From the NCBI RefSeq assembly GCF_014646915.1, contig NZ_BMOE01000007.1:123306-187305 (forward strand): a stretch of DNA of 64,000 nt. The letters are read 5' to 3'. The notes beneath the pieces were generated by a model, which did no database searches, was not told where the DNA came from, and saw nothing but the letters and a program-made list of their open reading frames with translations. Every line of letters starts with the position of its first letter. The first letter of the stretch is position 1. Shown in pieces: positions 1 to 8,892 of the stretch. The translations under genes and the position numbers were made by a program. This stretch comes from Deinococcus aquiradiocola (GTDB lineage Bacteria > Deinococcota > Deinococci > Deinococcales > Deinococcaceae).

Positions 1-206
1 GTTGGTCCCATCCGGGTTGAACGGCACCGGCGGGTGCTGCCCCGGCAGCCGTACCATGTCCCGGCCTGCTGGTGGCATGCCACCACCCGTGTTGGTGAAC
101 GCGCACACCCACGACTCTCCGCTCTCCGCGGGGAGCGCTTCCGCCTCCCGCACCCATGCAGATGACCTGCCCGGCAGGCCTGCGGGCGCCTGGAACGCCC
201 TCGCGG

Positions 207-1493
207 TCACTGCAGCGGCACGCCGTTGACCTTCAGGCCGTCCTGATCGAGGCGCAGGTCGGCGGCCAGGCGAGTGCCCTTCCGGACGAGCAGGCCCTCC
301 TCCTGCGCGGCCTGGAGCATGCTGGCGACATTCTTCCTCTGCCCGGCGATTCGCGTGCCCAGTTCCTCGATCGCCTGCGCCTCTCCCTCCAGATGAGCTT
401 GGACGTCCATCTGGGACATCAGGGCCTCCGGGTCGAGCATCAGGGTCATCCAGTCGACATCCGCACCTGCCTTGAAGGCTGCCCTGGCATTCAGCTGCAC
501 TTCGTTCGTTCCGCTGCCCACCGAGAGCCGGTCGACCGACAGGGTCGGCCCGGCCTGCAGCAGGGCGTTGAAGATCGAGTTCAGCGTCTTCGGATCGAAG
601 TTCTGGTCCGCCACGTCGACGTGACCGAGCTGCGCGAGGACCTGGCGATCGAGTCGGCCCATCGTGAGGTTGAGGGTCATGTCGTCGTACGTCTGACCGT
701 TCAGCGTGGCCCTGGCGACGTGGTACCGCGCGCTGCTGGACACGAACTGCGCGTCGCTCTTCACCTCGCTCTCCGCCTTGACCGGTCCGACGTTGAAGAC
801 CGTGCTGCCCTGATCGGACCCACGGATCTCGCCGACGTTCAGGGTCGTCGTCGCGTTCCCCATCCCGTCCTGGGCCGTCTGACCGGTCGTCGACCAGGTG
901 CTTGCCCCGAGCGTGATCAGGCCCCCGCCGCCCCTCACGGTCAGGCCGGGCCACTGCCCGTCGCCGCGCACGCGCTCCCCTTCCGAGTACACGTTGCCGG
1001 TGACGGCCTTCCACGCCATGGTCGTTCCGTCACCCGTGAACTGTCCTTCCGGGACCCGGTACGTCGTGACGCTGTTCCCGCCGAACTTGACGAGGGTCGT
1101 GATGCTGATCTTCTGCCCGCCCAGCGCCGCGTCCAGCTGTTTCTGCACGTCCGGGGGGAACGTCACGTCGGTCACGACGGTCGCGGCCCCGAACGCCCGG
1201 CCCTCGGGGAACGGTCCGTTGTGCACGCGGCTGGTCAGGGTGACCACGACCGGCTCGGCACTCTTCGGCAGCAGGGTGAGCTTGGTGACCTGCGTCCCCC
1301 CCATCACGTTCCCCTGGTACGGCCCGCTGACCATCGTGGCAAGGCCCGAGCCTTCCAGGGTCTTCCGGGTGCGTTCGAGCTGTTCCTGCACGTTCCGCTG
1401 CGTCTGCTCGCCCGCGACGACCGCCGTGCCGGCGCCGGCGAGGAGGAGCGCGGCCGTGGCGATGAGGGCCGTCCGGGCAGTGGGATGCATCAT
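207..1493 (-). CDS. DUF945 (YdgA-like) exported protein
   Basis: The product is about 428 residues. The N-terminus is a hydrophobic signal or anchor segment (HPTARTALIATAALLLAGAG) followed by a long beta-rich body with no cysteine-based motif. The overall build (signal, then a region with repeated VTLTSRV / VTVTTRY-like strands, ending in LRLDQDGLKVNGVPL) resembles bacterial DUF945/YdgA family proteins, which are periplasmic or envelope proteins of unknown function. Two adjacent ATG codons (1493 and 1490) precede the signal peptide; the longer frame would add 12 residues upstream that do not look like a signal sequence, so I chose 1493. It stands alone, with decayed sequence upstream and no visible operon partner. 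Family assignment is from recall of the fold pattern, not an alignment. Confidence 0.7.
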   Translation of the reverse strand: MMHPTARTALIATAALLLAGAGTAVVAGEQTQRNVQEQLERTRKTLEGSGLATMVSGPYQGNVMGGTQVTKLTLLPKSAEPVVVTLTSRVHNGPFPEGRAFGAATVVTDVTFPPDVQKQLDAALGGQKISITTLVKFGGNSVTTYRVPEGQFTGDGTTMAWKAVTGNVYSEGERVRGDGQWPGLTVRGGGGLITLGASTWSTTGQTAQDGMGNATTTLNVGEIRGSDQGSTVFNVGPVKAESEVKSDAQFVSSSARYHVARATLNGQTYDDMTLNLTMGRLDRQVLAQLGHVDVADQNFDPKTLNSIFNALLQAGPTLSVDRLSVGSGTNEVQLNARAAFKAGADVDWMTLMLDPEALMSQMDVQAHLEGEAQAIEELGTRIAGQRKNVASMLQAAQEEGLLVRKGTRLAADLRLDQDGLKVNGVPLQ

Positions 1494-1746
1494 GTCGCGT
1501 TCAGTATAGGAAGCCGTCCCGCGCCGCAAGGCCTCAGATGTGGATCCTCGGTCTCAGCGGCATAGGCGGGGAGGTGTGGTGCTCCATGGGTGCGGGCTGG
1601 GCGCCTCGTCCTCTCCGTGCGGCAGGACGACCCCTTCCCTGCCGTGAGGGTCGGGGGACCGGTCACCGACGGGATGTAGGGCGCAGTTCCCCTTCTGTGT
1701 TCCGGCCAACCGCTCGGAAGCTCAGGTCCTGGTTCTGGCGCCGGTC
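1494..1746. other. intergenic stretch, no gene recognised
   Basis: No frame here shows protein-like composition. It lies between the start of the DUF945-like gene and the decayed gene that follows. The short open frames on both strands are arginine/proline-rich, as expected from noncoding high-GC DNA. Confidence 0.5.
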
Positions 1747-2230
1747 TCAGCGGTGAATGAACGTTTTGAGTTCGGAGACCGCGGGTTCCAGCGTGTCTTC
1801 TCGCTTCGCCCGGGTGATCAGCAGGATCGCCGCTTTGGCGTCCGCTACCGGGTGGCCTGTCAGCGCTGAACAGCTCGTACCGTACACCTGATGCTCCCGC
1901 CGCCCCTCCCTGGCTGTTGCGCTGGCCTGGGTGCTGGATGCAGTTGGTGTCGGGCAGACGCGCAGCGTTGCAGGAGAGCGACCAGACCGCACTCGTTCTG
2001 CGGCAGGGTTCAATAGGCACGCCGACTGTGGTCGTCCACATTGATTCCGAACCGGGCGTCCAGTCGCCTCTCGACCTCCTTTGACAGCGTCCAGTAAGGC
2101 TGCGCGGCGGAACTGTACACCTGTTCTGGGTCGAGGAGCATGGACATCACGGTATCCAGCTTGGAATTGGACAGCCACCGCACAATGGCTTACCGGTCAT
2201 ACGCCGATGGAACGGCCCTGTGCGGGGGAG
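1747..2230 (-). pseudogene. decayed gene of unknown function
   Basis: Two segments with normal protein composition sit on the minus strand but in different frames. One, near 2000-2230, reads LDTVMSMLLDPEQVYSSAAQ and continues with PYWTLSKEVERRLDARFGI before a stop. The other, at 1747-1860, reads ALTGHPVADAKAAILLITRA and ends ELKTFIHR. Between them the sequence carries stops and a frame change. This is best read as one gene broken by frameshifts. I do not recognise the family. Confidence 0.45.
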
Positions 2231-2248
2231 AACAACTGGAACTCTCCC

Positions 2249-2907
2249 CTACCCCTCGGTATCCCGGTACTGCGGCGATGGATCGTGGCGGACACAGGGA
2301 TCCCCGGAGACACGGTGTGGTCCCCGTCTGACCGGATCCAGTCCCTTGGTCGTTGCCCAGCCCGTGTCTCTTCGTCTGCCGTCCCCGGTCGGGCCCTTGG
2401 AGGAGAAGTACGAGATGCCGTACTGGTGAGGTGATTCACGGTGGGCGACACCGACCGTGATGGCAAGCTCGGCGTTGCCGGGGTCGTTGATGGTGAGCGC
2501 CAGGGTGGTCGCGACCGGGCCGAGCAGTTTGCTGCTGACCGTGCCGTACCCGGTGTTCCCGGCGGCCACGACGACCACCACCCCGCTGGGGACCAGCCAG
2601 CCCATCTCGACGCATAGCGGACTCTGGCCGCACGCGAACCATTCCGGGTCGAAGCCGTGCCCGATGCTGATGTTCACTCCGTGGACCTGCAGGAGTTTAC
2701 CGTTGCCGTTGACCTTCTGCAGGTGCGCGAGCGCGGCGAGGAGGTTGCTGACGTTGCCTCTGTCCTGGGCGTCGGGCGCCTTGTCGCTGAGCAGCCTGCA
2801 CTGCATGGCAACGCTGCTCAGCCGGAGAAAGCACGGTCCTCGACGTTCTCGTGGTCACTGCGGAAGGCCATCATGGTGTGCAGGGCCCACCACGCCCGGT
2901 CGTCCAT
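2249..2907 (-). pseudogene. remnant of a subtilisin-like (S8) serine protease
   Basis: The minus-strand reading around 2420-2720 contains VNISIGHGFD, then GVVVVVAAGNTGYG, which matches the region around the oxyanion-hole asparagine of S8 peptidases (AAGN), and then ITVGVA...ISYFSSKGPT, which matches the usual SxxGP block after it. The expected KPDLVAPG and GTSMAAPH (catalytic serine) blocks do not follow in frame; instead the frame runs into unrelated arginine-rich sequence. An upstream fragment (MDDRAWWALHTMMAF, start at 2907) ends in a stop. The catalytic Asp and Ser regions are missing, so no active enzyme is expected. Confidence 0.55.
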
Positions 2908-3091
2908 CCCCTTCCGTGCCGGACGTGATGGTCATTGGGCAGGGGTGGCGGTCAGGCCTGGCGTCGGTCGCGGAGAGTCAGCCCACCTAGACCCGCTCGA
3001 GGCAGCACGACCCCTGATTCCATGCATTCCAGCATCTCTCTCACCACACGCCCTGTTTTCCTAACTCCTTCCAGGGCCCTTCCTGCTTCCT

Positions 3092-3107
3092 TGTATACCG
3101 GTATACA
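3092..3107. repeat. 16-bp perfect palindrome (TGTATACCGGTATACA)
   Basis: The site is a perfect palindrome 3' of the replication initiator gene. A second, longer copy of the same core lies 66 bp away at 3158-3179. Possible roles are an operator, a partition (parS-like) site, or part of the gene's 3' end signal; the sequence does not decide between them. Confidence 0.6.
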
Positions 3108-3157
3108 CCGGCCCGATTGTCAGATCCCTGGCATCAGTCAGGGCGCCGCGGAGGGGC

Positions 3158-3179
3158 TGATGTATACCGGTATACATCA
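3158..3179. repeat. 22-bp perfect palindrome with the same core
   Basis: The core GTATACCGGTATAC is identical to the copy at 3092-3107, and the symmetry extends outward to TGA...TCA. It lies 26 bp from the stop codon of the initiator gene. The two sites are followed by related context (agccc / cggccc, then cagatccc), suggesting duplication of a site plus flank. Confidence 0.6.
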
Positions 3180-3204
3180 GCCCGTTCACCAGATCCCCCA
3201 AGTT

Positions 3205-4641
3205 TTACGGGCTTCTCAAAAGTTTCTGGAGTTCCTGCGCAAACGTCTCGACCTGACCGCTGACCTTTGCCGCGAGCGCGTCCCGACCGAGCTTTCCAGG
3301 ATCCGTATCCGGCAACCGCAGGTGCATCTTGAGACGCTCATAGTCGCTCGCACTCAACAGGTTGCCGAGCACCAGCTTCAGCATCGGCAGGGCAGCATTG
3401 GCCCGTGCCTCGGGTGTCGCCTCACTGGAATCGACCGTCTCCTGAAGTCGCTGCTCCTCCTGGGCAATGGTCTTCTCGAGCCGCGCCCGGGTCGCGGCGC
3501 GTCGGGCGGAACTCTCTGACGATTCCAGAGTCGAACTTTCATCGTATTTTCCAGTCGTGTCCTTGATGAGGTCCACAAGAAACGCCGCGTGGCTCTTCGG
3601 TTCAAACCCGCCGGCCAGAATCTGTGCACCACGGCTGAGCCGAGCCAGGATGTGCTCCTCGCCGAATTGCGTCATCAGGCGAACAGCCACCGGCTTGGAA
3701 ATCCGGCGATCCACCATCCGGCGAAGGGCTTCGCTGTCGGCACTGACGTGAGGTGCCACTGGACCGGCACCGGGTGCGCGGAACCGGTAGGTGAGGTTCT
3801 GCTTGCTGCCCTTGCCCTCATACTCCACTCCGGTCAGGTAGCCACGCTCGATCAGATCATCATGTGCTCCCTGCAGCGTCCGGCGGATCTTGTCAGGCGA
3901 GAGGTTGGCGATCTTGCAGTCCTTGGCCCACTCGATCAACCCGACACGGATCATCTGTACAGGTTCGCTCAGGCTCAGGGGATCGTACCGCCGCGCGTCG
4001 AGCAGCCGGAAGAGGGAACGGGTCAACGGACGATCGAGTGACCTCAGGAAGGCGTAATCGAGCGGCTTGAGGTAGGAAGCGCGGATGCTGCGGACAATCG
4101 GCTCCGCGAGCGTGACTTCAAGTTCACTGCCCCGGCTGAGATGGAGGTCCGTGTCCTCGGCACTGAAGTTCAGGCCCGCGAGATACGTGAACGTGACGGT
4201 GGTCCAGCGTTCCCGGGTGGCGTCCCGCCAGCATTCGCTGGCCGAGTAACCGGCAAACCGGAGGCGATGCAGGCTTCGTTTCAGGGCCGCGTAGTAGTGC
4301 CCGGCATCACTGAACCCGGCACGTTTCAGCAGCGCGTAGGCCGTCGTGCGGATCCTGCCGTCCTCCGGGGCGCCCTGCTCGATGTACAGGTCGGTCAGGA
4401 CCGTGGCGATGTCTCCGTCCAGGCCATGCGGGACCCCGCCGTATTCCGCTGAGGCCACGCACTGCAGTTTGGAAGGCCGGCCTTCCCGGAAGAAGTCGAT
4501 GGTCCAGGTGGTGTAGTCATCGGGAATCCGTTCCTGGATGCTGATCAGGCCTAACCTTGACACGTTTGCCTCGTCATAGCCCGCCACCTCGGGTGACTGA
4601 GATGGCGGCGGGCTGGGCGGAAGCACTTTGGATTTGGCCAT
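3205..4641 (-). CDS. plasmid replication initiator protein A (RPA family)
   Basis: The product has 478 residues and would bind the iterons just upstream to start replication of this replicon. It fits the replication initiator protein A family (PF10134 type) known from Deinococcus and Alphaproteobacteria: an N-terminal part with SRLGLISIQERIP and WTIDFFREGRPSKLQC, a central winged-helix-like part with FLRSLDRPLTRSLFRLLDAR and WAKDCKIANLSPDKIRRTL, and a charged C-terminal tail with a predicted coiled-coil (ARLEKTIAQEEQRLQETV). The ATG at 4641 is followed by a proline-rich leader. The gene reads away from the iterons, and parA reads in the opposite direction, the usual divergent rep/par arrangement. 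Family assignment is from motif recall. Confidence 0.8.
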   Translation of the reverse strand: MAKSKVLPPSPPPSQSPEVAGYDEANVSRLGLISIQERIPDDYTTWTIDFFREGRPSKLQCVASAEYGGVPHGLDGDIATVLTDLYIEQGAPEDGRIRTTAYALLKRAGFSDAGHYYAALKRSLHRLRFAGYSASECWRDATRERWTTVTFTYLAGLNFSAEDTDLHLSRGSELEVTLAEPIVRSIRASYLKPLDYAFLRSLDRPLTRSLFRLLDARRYDPLSLSEPVQMIRVGLIEWAKDCKIANLSPDKIRRTLQGAHDDLIERGYLTGVEYEGKGSKQNLTYRFRAPGAGPVAPHVSADSEALRRMVDRRISKPVAVRLMTQFGEEHILARLSRGAQILAGGFEPKSHAAFLVDLIKDTTGKYDESSTLESSESSARRAATRARLEKTIAQEEQRLQETVDSSEATPEARANAALPMLKLVLGNLLSASDYERLKMHLRLPDTDPGKLGRDALAAKVSGQVETFAQELQKLLRSP

Positions 4642-4680
4642 GGGCGTCGGGTCCCACTATATGCAAAATCGGGCCCGTGT

Positions 4681-4740
4681 GTTGTTGTCTTTTTAGAATG
4701 ATGTTTTAAAGAATTAAAGAATTGTTGTACAACAACAGCG
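4681..4740. other. AT-rich stretch with a 14-bp palindrome, candidate unwinding region
   Basis: This is a local AT-rich stretch in an otherwise very GC-rich region, containing TTAAAGAATTAAAGAATTG and the perfect palindrome TTGTTGTACAACAA (4722-4735). It sits between the start of the initiator gene and the iterons, where an origin's melting region is expected. The palindrome may also be an operator for the initiator gene. Confidence 0.5.
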
Positions 4741-4783
4741 CCAAGGTCGTCTTGCGTCCAGCACGGCCTCGGTGTGCCTTTTT

Positions 4784-5020
4784 CCCCCAAGTATGACGGG
4801 AAAATCCCCCGAGTATGACGGGAAAACCCCCCGAGTATGACGGGCTTTTCGGAATATTCCCCCCAAGTATGACGGGAAAACCCCCCAAGTATGACGGGAA
4901 GAAATGGGCCCGTTTCCCCCAAGTATGACGGGCTTCCCGGCGGCCGTTTCCCCCGAGTATGACGGGAGTCCCCCGAGTATGACGGGAGTCCCGGCGACCG
5001 TTTCCCCCAAGTATGACGGG
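4784..5020. repeat. nine direct iterons, candidate replication origin
   Basis: There are nine 17-bp direct repeats, consensus CCCCCRAGTATGACGGG, at 4784, 4806, 4828, 4860, 4882, 4916, 4950, 4970 and 5004 (first bases). All point the same way and all match the consensus, varying only A/G at position 6. Start-to-start distances are 22, 22, 32, 22, 34, 34, 20 and 34 bp, close to whole turns of the helix, so the bound initiators would line up on one face. The array lies between the initiator gene and parA, the usual place for an iteron origin. Confidence 0.85.
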
Positions 5021-5055
5021 AGGGTTCGCCTGACAGCACGGACAGAGGGTTGCGC

Positions 5056-6102
5056 ATGACTGACCGGGATGTCAGACTCGGTGACATGGAGATCGATCCC
5101 GGCAAGATGTACACGCTCCGCGAACTGGCCGAGGAGTTTCAGGTCAGTGAACGCACGCTCACCCGGAAGCTCGAGACGCAGGAACTCCGGGGCTACAAGG
5201 TGGGCGCTCAGTGGCGCATCAAAGGCCGGGACTGGATGAGCTTCAGCGGGGTGGTGCAGGGGCCGCACGTGTACGTGGTCGCCAACGCCAAAGGCGGTGC
5301 CGGAAAGAGTACCTTCACGGCCAACCTCGCCGTTCTGAGGGCGCAGGAGGGCCGCCGGGTGCTCCTGCTGGACCTCGACCCGCAGGGACACCTGGCAACG
5401 CTCCTGCGCATGCCTGTGGACCCCAGCCGCACCACTGCACAACTGCTCGACGAGGAACTCCGGCTCGGCCGCACCCACCCGCAGTTCCAGGAACGCTGGC
5501 GCACCCTGTGGACCGACCTGCTGCAACCGATCCCCCACGAGGGCGCGGATGACGCGCTCGGACGCGTCTTTCTGGTCCCGGCACACAACGATCTCCAGGA
5601 CCTGGAGCGAGCCAACTTCCACCGCACCAAGCCGGTGGAATACGCGCTCAAGGAGGCCATCGCCGCGCTGAGTACGGTGAATCCGGACATCGACGAGATC
5701 TGGATCGATACCCCGCCGAACCTCGGGCCGCTGACGCGCAATGCCCTGATGGCCGGTCACTCGCTGCTTTCCCCCTTCGCGAAGAGCGACCTCGGTCTCG
5801 ACGGACTGGAACGGCTGATGTCGCTGGTCGAACAGTACCTGGAATTCAACCCCTACCTGAGGATCGCCGGGCTGGCGATGAACTTCGGAAACCCGAGAAC
5901 CATCATGCACGGCGAGATTCGCGAGACCATCCGGCAGCGGCCGCAGCTGGCGCCGTACCTGCTGGAGGCGTACGTCAGTGAGGCCGAGCGGTTCAACCAG
6001 GCGCCCCGGCTGGGACTGCCGCTGGTGCTGGCAGAGCCGAACAGCGTCAGCGCCAACGAGCTCCGGGCGGTGCTGGCCGAGGTGATGCAGCGTGCCGAGT
6101 AA
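5056..6102 (+). CDS. parA: ParA-type partition ATPase with N-terminal helix-turn-helix
   Basis: The product has 348 residues. Residues about 19-60 form a MerR/excisionase-like DNA-binding domain (YTLRELAEEFQVSERTLTRK, then RGYKVGAQWRIKGRDW). It is followed by a deviant Walker A motif KGGAGKST (79-86), Walker A' LLLDLDPQGHLATLL, and Walker B-like EIWIDTPPNLG. This is the type Ia ParA layout, in which the ATPase also represses the par operon. The ATG at 5056 has an AGAGGG ribosome-binding site 6 bp upstream; a TTG six bases earlier is also in frame but lacks this spacing. It overlaps parB by 11 bp, and its start lies 35 bp after the last iteron. Confidence 0.9.
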   Translation: MTDRDVRLGDMEIDPGKMYTLRELAEEFQVSERTLTRKLETQELRGYKVGAQWRIKGRDWMSFSGVVQGPHVYVVANAKGGAGKSTFTANLAVLRAQEGRRVLLLDLDPQGHLATLLRMPVDPSRTTAQLLDEELRLGRTHPQFQERWRTLWTDLLQPIPHEGADDALGRVFLVPAHNDLQDLERANFHRTKPVEYALKEAIAALSTVNPDIDEIWIDTPPNLGPLTRNALMAGHSLLSPFAKSDLGLDGLERLMSLVEQYLEFNPYLRIAGLAMNFGNPRTIMHGEIRETIRQRPQLAPYLLEAYVSEAERFNQAPRLGLPLVLAEPNSVSANELRAVLAEVMQRAE

Positions 6103-7054
6103 ACGCCAGCTCCTGGCGGAACGGCGCAGTCGGGTGGGGGAATCCGCCACGCCCGTGAACGTGTCGACCGGCCACCTGACGGCCGTCGAGAGAACACTGG
6201 TGGAGGATGGGGCGTCCGAGGACGTGGTGGCGTACTGGATCCCGCTGGACGACCTGGAACCCAGTCCCTTCCAGTACCGCTACACCCTGGATGAGGGCGC
6301 TGTGGAGGCCCTGGCCCAGTCGATCCAGGCGCAGGAGCTCTACCAGCCGATCACGGTGCGCCCGACCGGCCAGCCGGGGAGATACCAGGTGGTGCTCGGG
6401 CACCGCCGGATGGAGGCGTTCCGGCGGCTGAAGCGCACGGCTGTGCCGGCCATGATCCGCGAGTACGACGACCTTCAGGCGCTCCGGGCGATGCTGGACG
6501 AGAACCTCCGCCGGGAGGACGTCAACCTGTTCGAACAGACTGAAGGTGTGGTCCGGCTGGTGGCCGTCAGCAGTGGCCGCCCTGGAGACCCGGTCGAAGT
6601 GACCCGCCGCCTGCTGGGGGAGATGCGCACCCAGATGAAGCTGAACGGGCCGGAGGACCTGCAGGAACCGTACCTCACGACCAGTCGCCTGATCCAGGAG
6701 GTGACCGGCATGCCATGGCTGTCCTTCTACACCAACAGGATGCGGGTCTACAGCCTTCCTGCAGCACTCCAGAAGGCGGTCCGGGCGGGCATGCCCTACT
6801 CGCTCGCCCTGGCTGTCCAACGTCTCCCTGAAGACCGTCACACTGCTGCCCTGGCTTTCCTGGGTGCGCCAGCCGGCCCGTGGCGTTCGAGACAGGACCT
6901 CGTGGCCTGGGCCGCGGAGGAACGTGAACCCCAGAGAGGCTACCTGGACCGGCTCCAGGGGCTGGGACGACAGTTGGACCGGCGTCAGCTGACACGCGCC
7001 GACCAGGCTCAGGTCGAGAAGCTTCTGAAACGGCTTGAAGGCCTGTTGCAGTGA
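6092..7054 (+). CDS. parB: ParB-type centromere-binding protein
   Basis: The product has 320 residues and starts with GTG inside the end of parA, which implies translational coupling. The ParB/Srx N-terminal domain runs from about residue 45: IPLDDLEPSPFQYRYTLDE, then LAQSIQAQELYQPITVRP, then VVLGHRRMEAFRRLK, whose GHRR corresponds to the GxRR box that binds CTP in ParB proteins. A central helical region (LTTSRLIQEVTGMPWLSFYT) would be the HTH that recognises parS. With ParA it would segregate the replicon. The 18-bp interrupted palindrome 45 bp after its stop is a candidate site. Confidence 0.88.
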   Translation: MPSKRQLLAERRSRVGESATPVNVSTGHLTAVERTLVEDGASEDVVAYWIPLDDLEPSPFQYRYTLDEGAVEALAQSIQAQELYQPITVRPTGQPGRYQVVLGHRRMEAFRRLKRTAVPAMIREYDDLQALRAMLDENLRREDVNLFEQTEGVVRLVAVSSGRPGDPVEVTRRLLGEMRTQMKLNGPEDLQEPYLTTSRLIQEVTGMPWLSFYTNRMRVYSLPAALQKAVRAGMPYSLALAVQRLPEDRHTAALAFLGAPAGPWRSRQDLVAWAAEEREPQRGYLDRLQGLGRQLDRRQLTRADQAQVEKLLKRLEGLLQ

Positions 7055-7098
7055 AGCAGAAGCGGGATTCTGAAGGCCAGCAGATGTCCTGAAGAACT

Positions 7099-7116
7099 CG
7101 TGTCGATGTCGACACG
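7099..7116. repeat. interrupted palindrome CGTGTCGA-TG-TCGACACG
   Basis: Two perfect 8-bp arms flank a 2-bp centre, 45 bp after the parB stop and 70 bp before CRISPR array 1. Candidate roles are a parS site or an end-of-operon structure; there is no T-tract, so an intrinsic terminator is less likely. Confidence 0.45.
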
Positions 7117-7185
7117 ACCCCTCCGAAACGCGTTGAGCTCGGGTGTGAAGTGGGGGAGTTCTGCCTCTCCTACCGCGCGCCCGAT

Positions 7186-8514
7186 GTTTCAGTCCCTTAG
7201 CAGGGAGATGGCCTATGACCGCCAGCGCGAAGAACCGCATCGCGGCGACCGCCGGTCAGAAGTTTCAGTCCCTTAGCAGGGAGATGGCCTGTGACGCCCC
7301 GGTGGACGAATGGACCAAGTGGAGCGACTAGTTTCAGTCCCTTAGCAGGGAGATGGCCTGTGACCAGCCGAAAGCGTCCACGCCCGCCGCAGCCACCAGT
7401 TTCAGTCCCTTAGCAGGGAGATGGCCTGTGACGGCAGGCAGAGGTCCAGACCTACCGCGTTGTGGAGGTTTCAGTCCCTTAGCAGGGAGATGGCCTGTGA
7501 CTGGTGCGGGCACAGCAACGGCTATTACAGCGAAGTTTCAGTCCCTTAACAGGGAGATGGCCTGTGACATCGTCAACCGCGTCATGAGCGCGGATGAGAT
7601 GTTTCAGTCCCTTAACAGGGAGATGGCCTGTGACGTGGAGCATTGAGCGATAATTCCCCGGCATCTGGTTTCAGTCCCTTAGCAGGGAGATGGCCTGTGA
7701 CGTGGTGGTGAACAGCGGTTGCACCACCAGCACCGTGTTTCAGTCCCTTAGCAGGGAGATGGCCTGTGACCCTCGCCAACCACATGGGCGGTCCGGCCCG
7801 CCGGAGGTTTCAGTCCCTTAGCAGGGAGATGGCCTGTGACTCACCAGTACGTCATTGGCCTGGCCACCGCCAGTTTCAGTCCCTTAGCAGGGAGATGGCC
7901 TGTGACAGGAGGGGGAGAAGGCGCACTACCGCGAGGTGGGTTTCAGTCCCTTAGCAGGGAGATGGCCTGTGACGCCTGCACTAATACCGCTAGCTTTACC
8001 TCTGCTGTTTCAGTCCCTTAGCAGGGAGATGGCCTGTGACTCCTGAAGTACGCCGAGGAGCAGGGCTGGGAACTGTTTCAGTCCCTTAGCAGGGAGATGG
8101 CCTGTGACGAGCAATCCAAGATGTCTGCGCCAGCGCAGACGAGTTTCAGTCCCTTAGCAGGGAGATGGCCTGTGACCAGCACCTGGAGCTTCTACCGCTT
8201 CGCCACCATCAAGTTTCAGTCCCTTAGCAGGGAGATGGCCTGTGACTGAGGACATGGTGCGTATGGCGGAAACCACGGTGTTTCAGTCCCTTAGCAGGGA
8301 GATGGCCTGTGACCGTTGGGCGTGCCGCGCTTCGCCAGCTCGCGGACGTTTCAGTCCCTTAGCAGGGAGATGGCCTGTGACACCCGACCGCTTTCTTCCC
8401 CACGCCCGCCACCGTTTCAGTCCCTTAGCAGGGAGATGGCCTGTGACACAGCGAGGTGTACGCCACGCAGACGCTCAGTCGTTTCAGTCCCTTAGCAGGG
8501 AGATGGCCTGTGAC
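7186..8514 (-). CRISPR. CRISPR array 1 (20 repeats, 19 spacers), transcribed on the minus strand
   Basis: Twenty copies of a 34-bp repeat lie at 7186-7219 and then about every 66-70 bp to 8481-8514. In the crRNA sense (minus strand) the repeat begins GTCACAGGCCATCTCCC and ends GCTAAGGGACTGAAAC. Its last eight bases, ACTGAAAC, match the usual type III 5' handle, and TCCCT-GCTA-AGGGA forms a small hairpin. Spacers are 32-36 bp except the leader-distal one (42 bp). The repeats at 7186 (TATGAC for TGTGAC), 7535 and 7601 (TTAACAGG for TTAGCAGG) carry changes. Changes gather at the 7186 side, so that is the old end and the leader is at 8515. Confidence 0.98.
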
Positions 8515-8857
8515 GGACCCGCTGGAAACTGTCATGCTGCACGCTCTTCCTGATCCCCTCTCATCACATTGCATACCCGGTATGCACCGATGTCGCGGTT
8601 CAGGACCTCGAACACCCTCACTCTACCCTGTTTTTCCCGCGCTGGGACGGCATGCACGATGATCGCCCACCCCACGCCTCCCGCTCACCTGCCCTGCACG
8701 CCCTCCAGGTCAGCCCGCAGGCCTCGTTTTGTACCCGGTGCAGGAATCGTATGCACGTCGTCGTGCACCACCCGTGGCCCCGGACGAACTCCTTCCAGCC
8801 GCAACCGCACCACACCCCCCGGGTCGCACGACGATCCCGTCACCGCAGCAGGTCCGG
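8515..8857 (-). promoter_or_regulatory. CRISPR leader 1 plus an 18-bp stub of the cas1 3' end
   Basis: These 343 bp are nearly identical, with only a handful of substitutions, to 29562-29904 beside array 2, and match 33782-34100 beside array 3 in reverse. Near the array it holds the palindrome GCATACCCGGTATGC (8570-8584). Further out are TGCACG/CGTGCA inverted arms and an unusual GTTTTGTACCC stretch. Its outer 18 bp (8840-8857) equal the last codons and stop of cas1 (encoding DLLR-stop), although no cas1 follows here. Minus-strand transcription would enter array 1 at 8514. Confidence 0.85.
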
Positions 8858-8892
8858 GCATCCTGTCGGGGCCGTGGGGTCAGCTGGCGGCG

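Noticed and set aside
3092..3179. Reading the two palindromes as an intrinsic terminator for repA
   Set aside because: No T-run follows on the minus strand, and two near-identical symmetric sites look more like protein-binding sites.
8618..8815. A 65-codon frame inside leaders 1 and 2 in the array direction
   Set aside because: In leader 3 the same frame has a stop (GTGATGC for GTGGTGC), so it is not conserved as protein; leader function explains the sequence.
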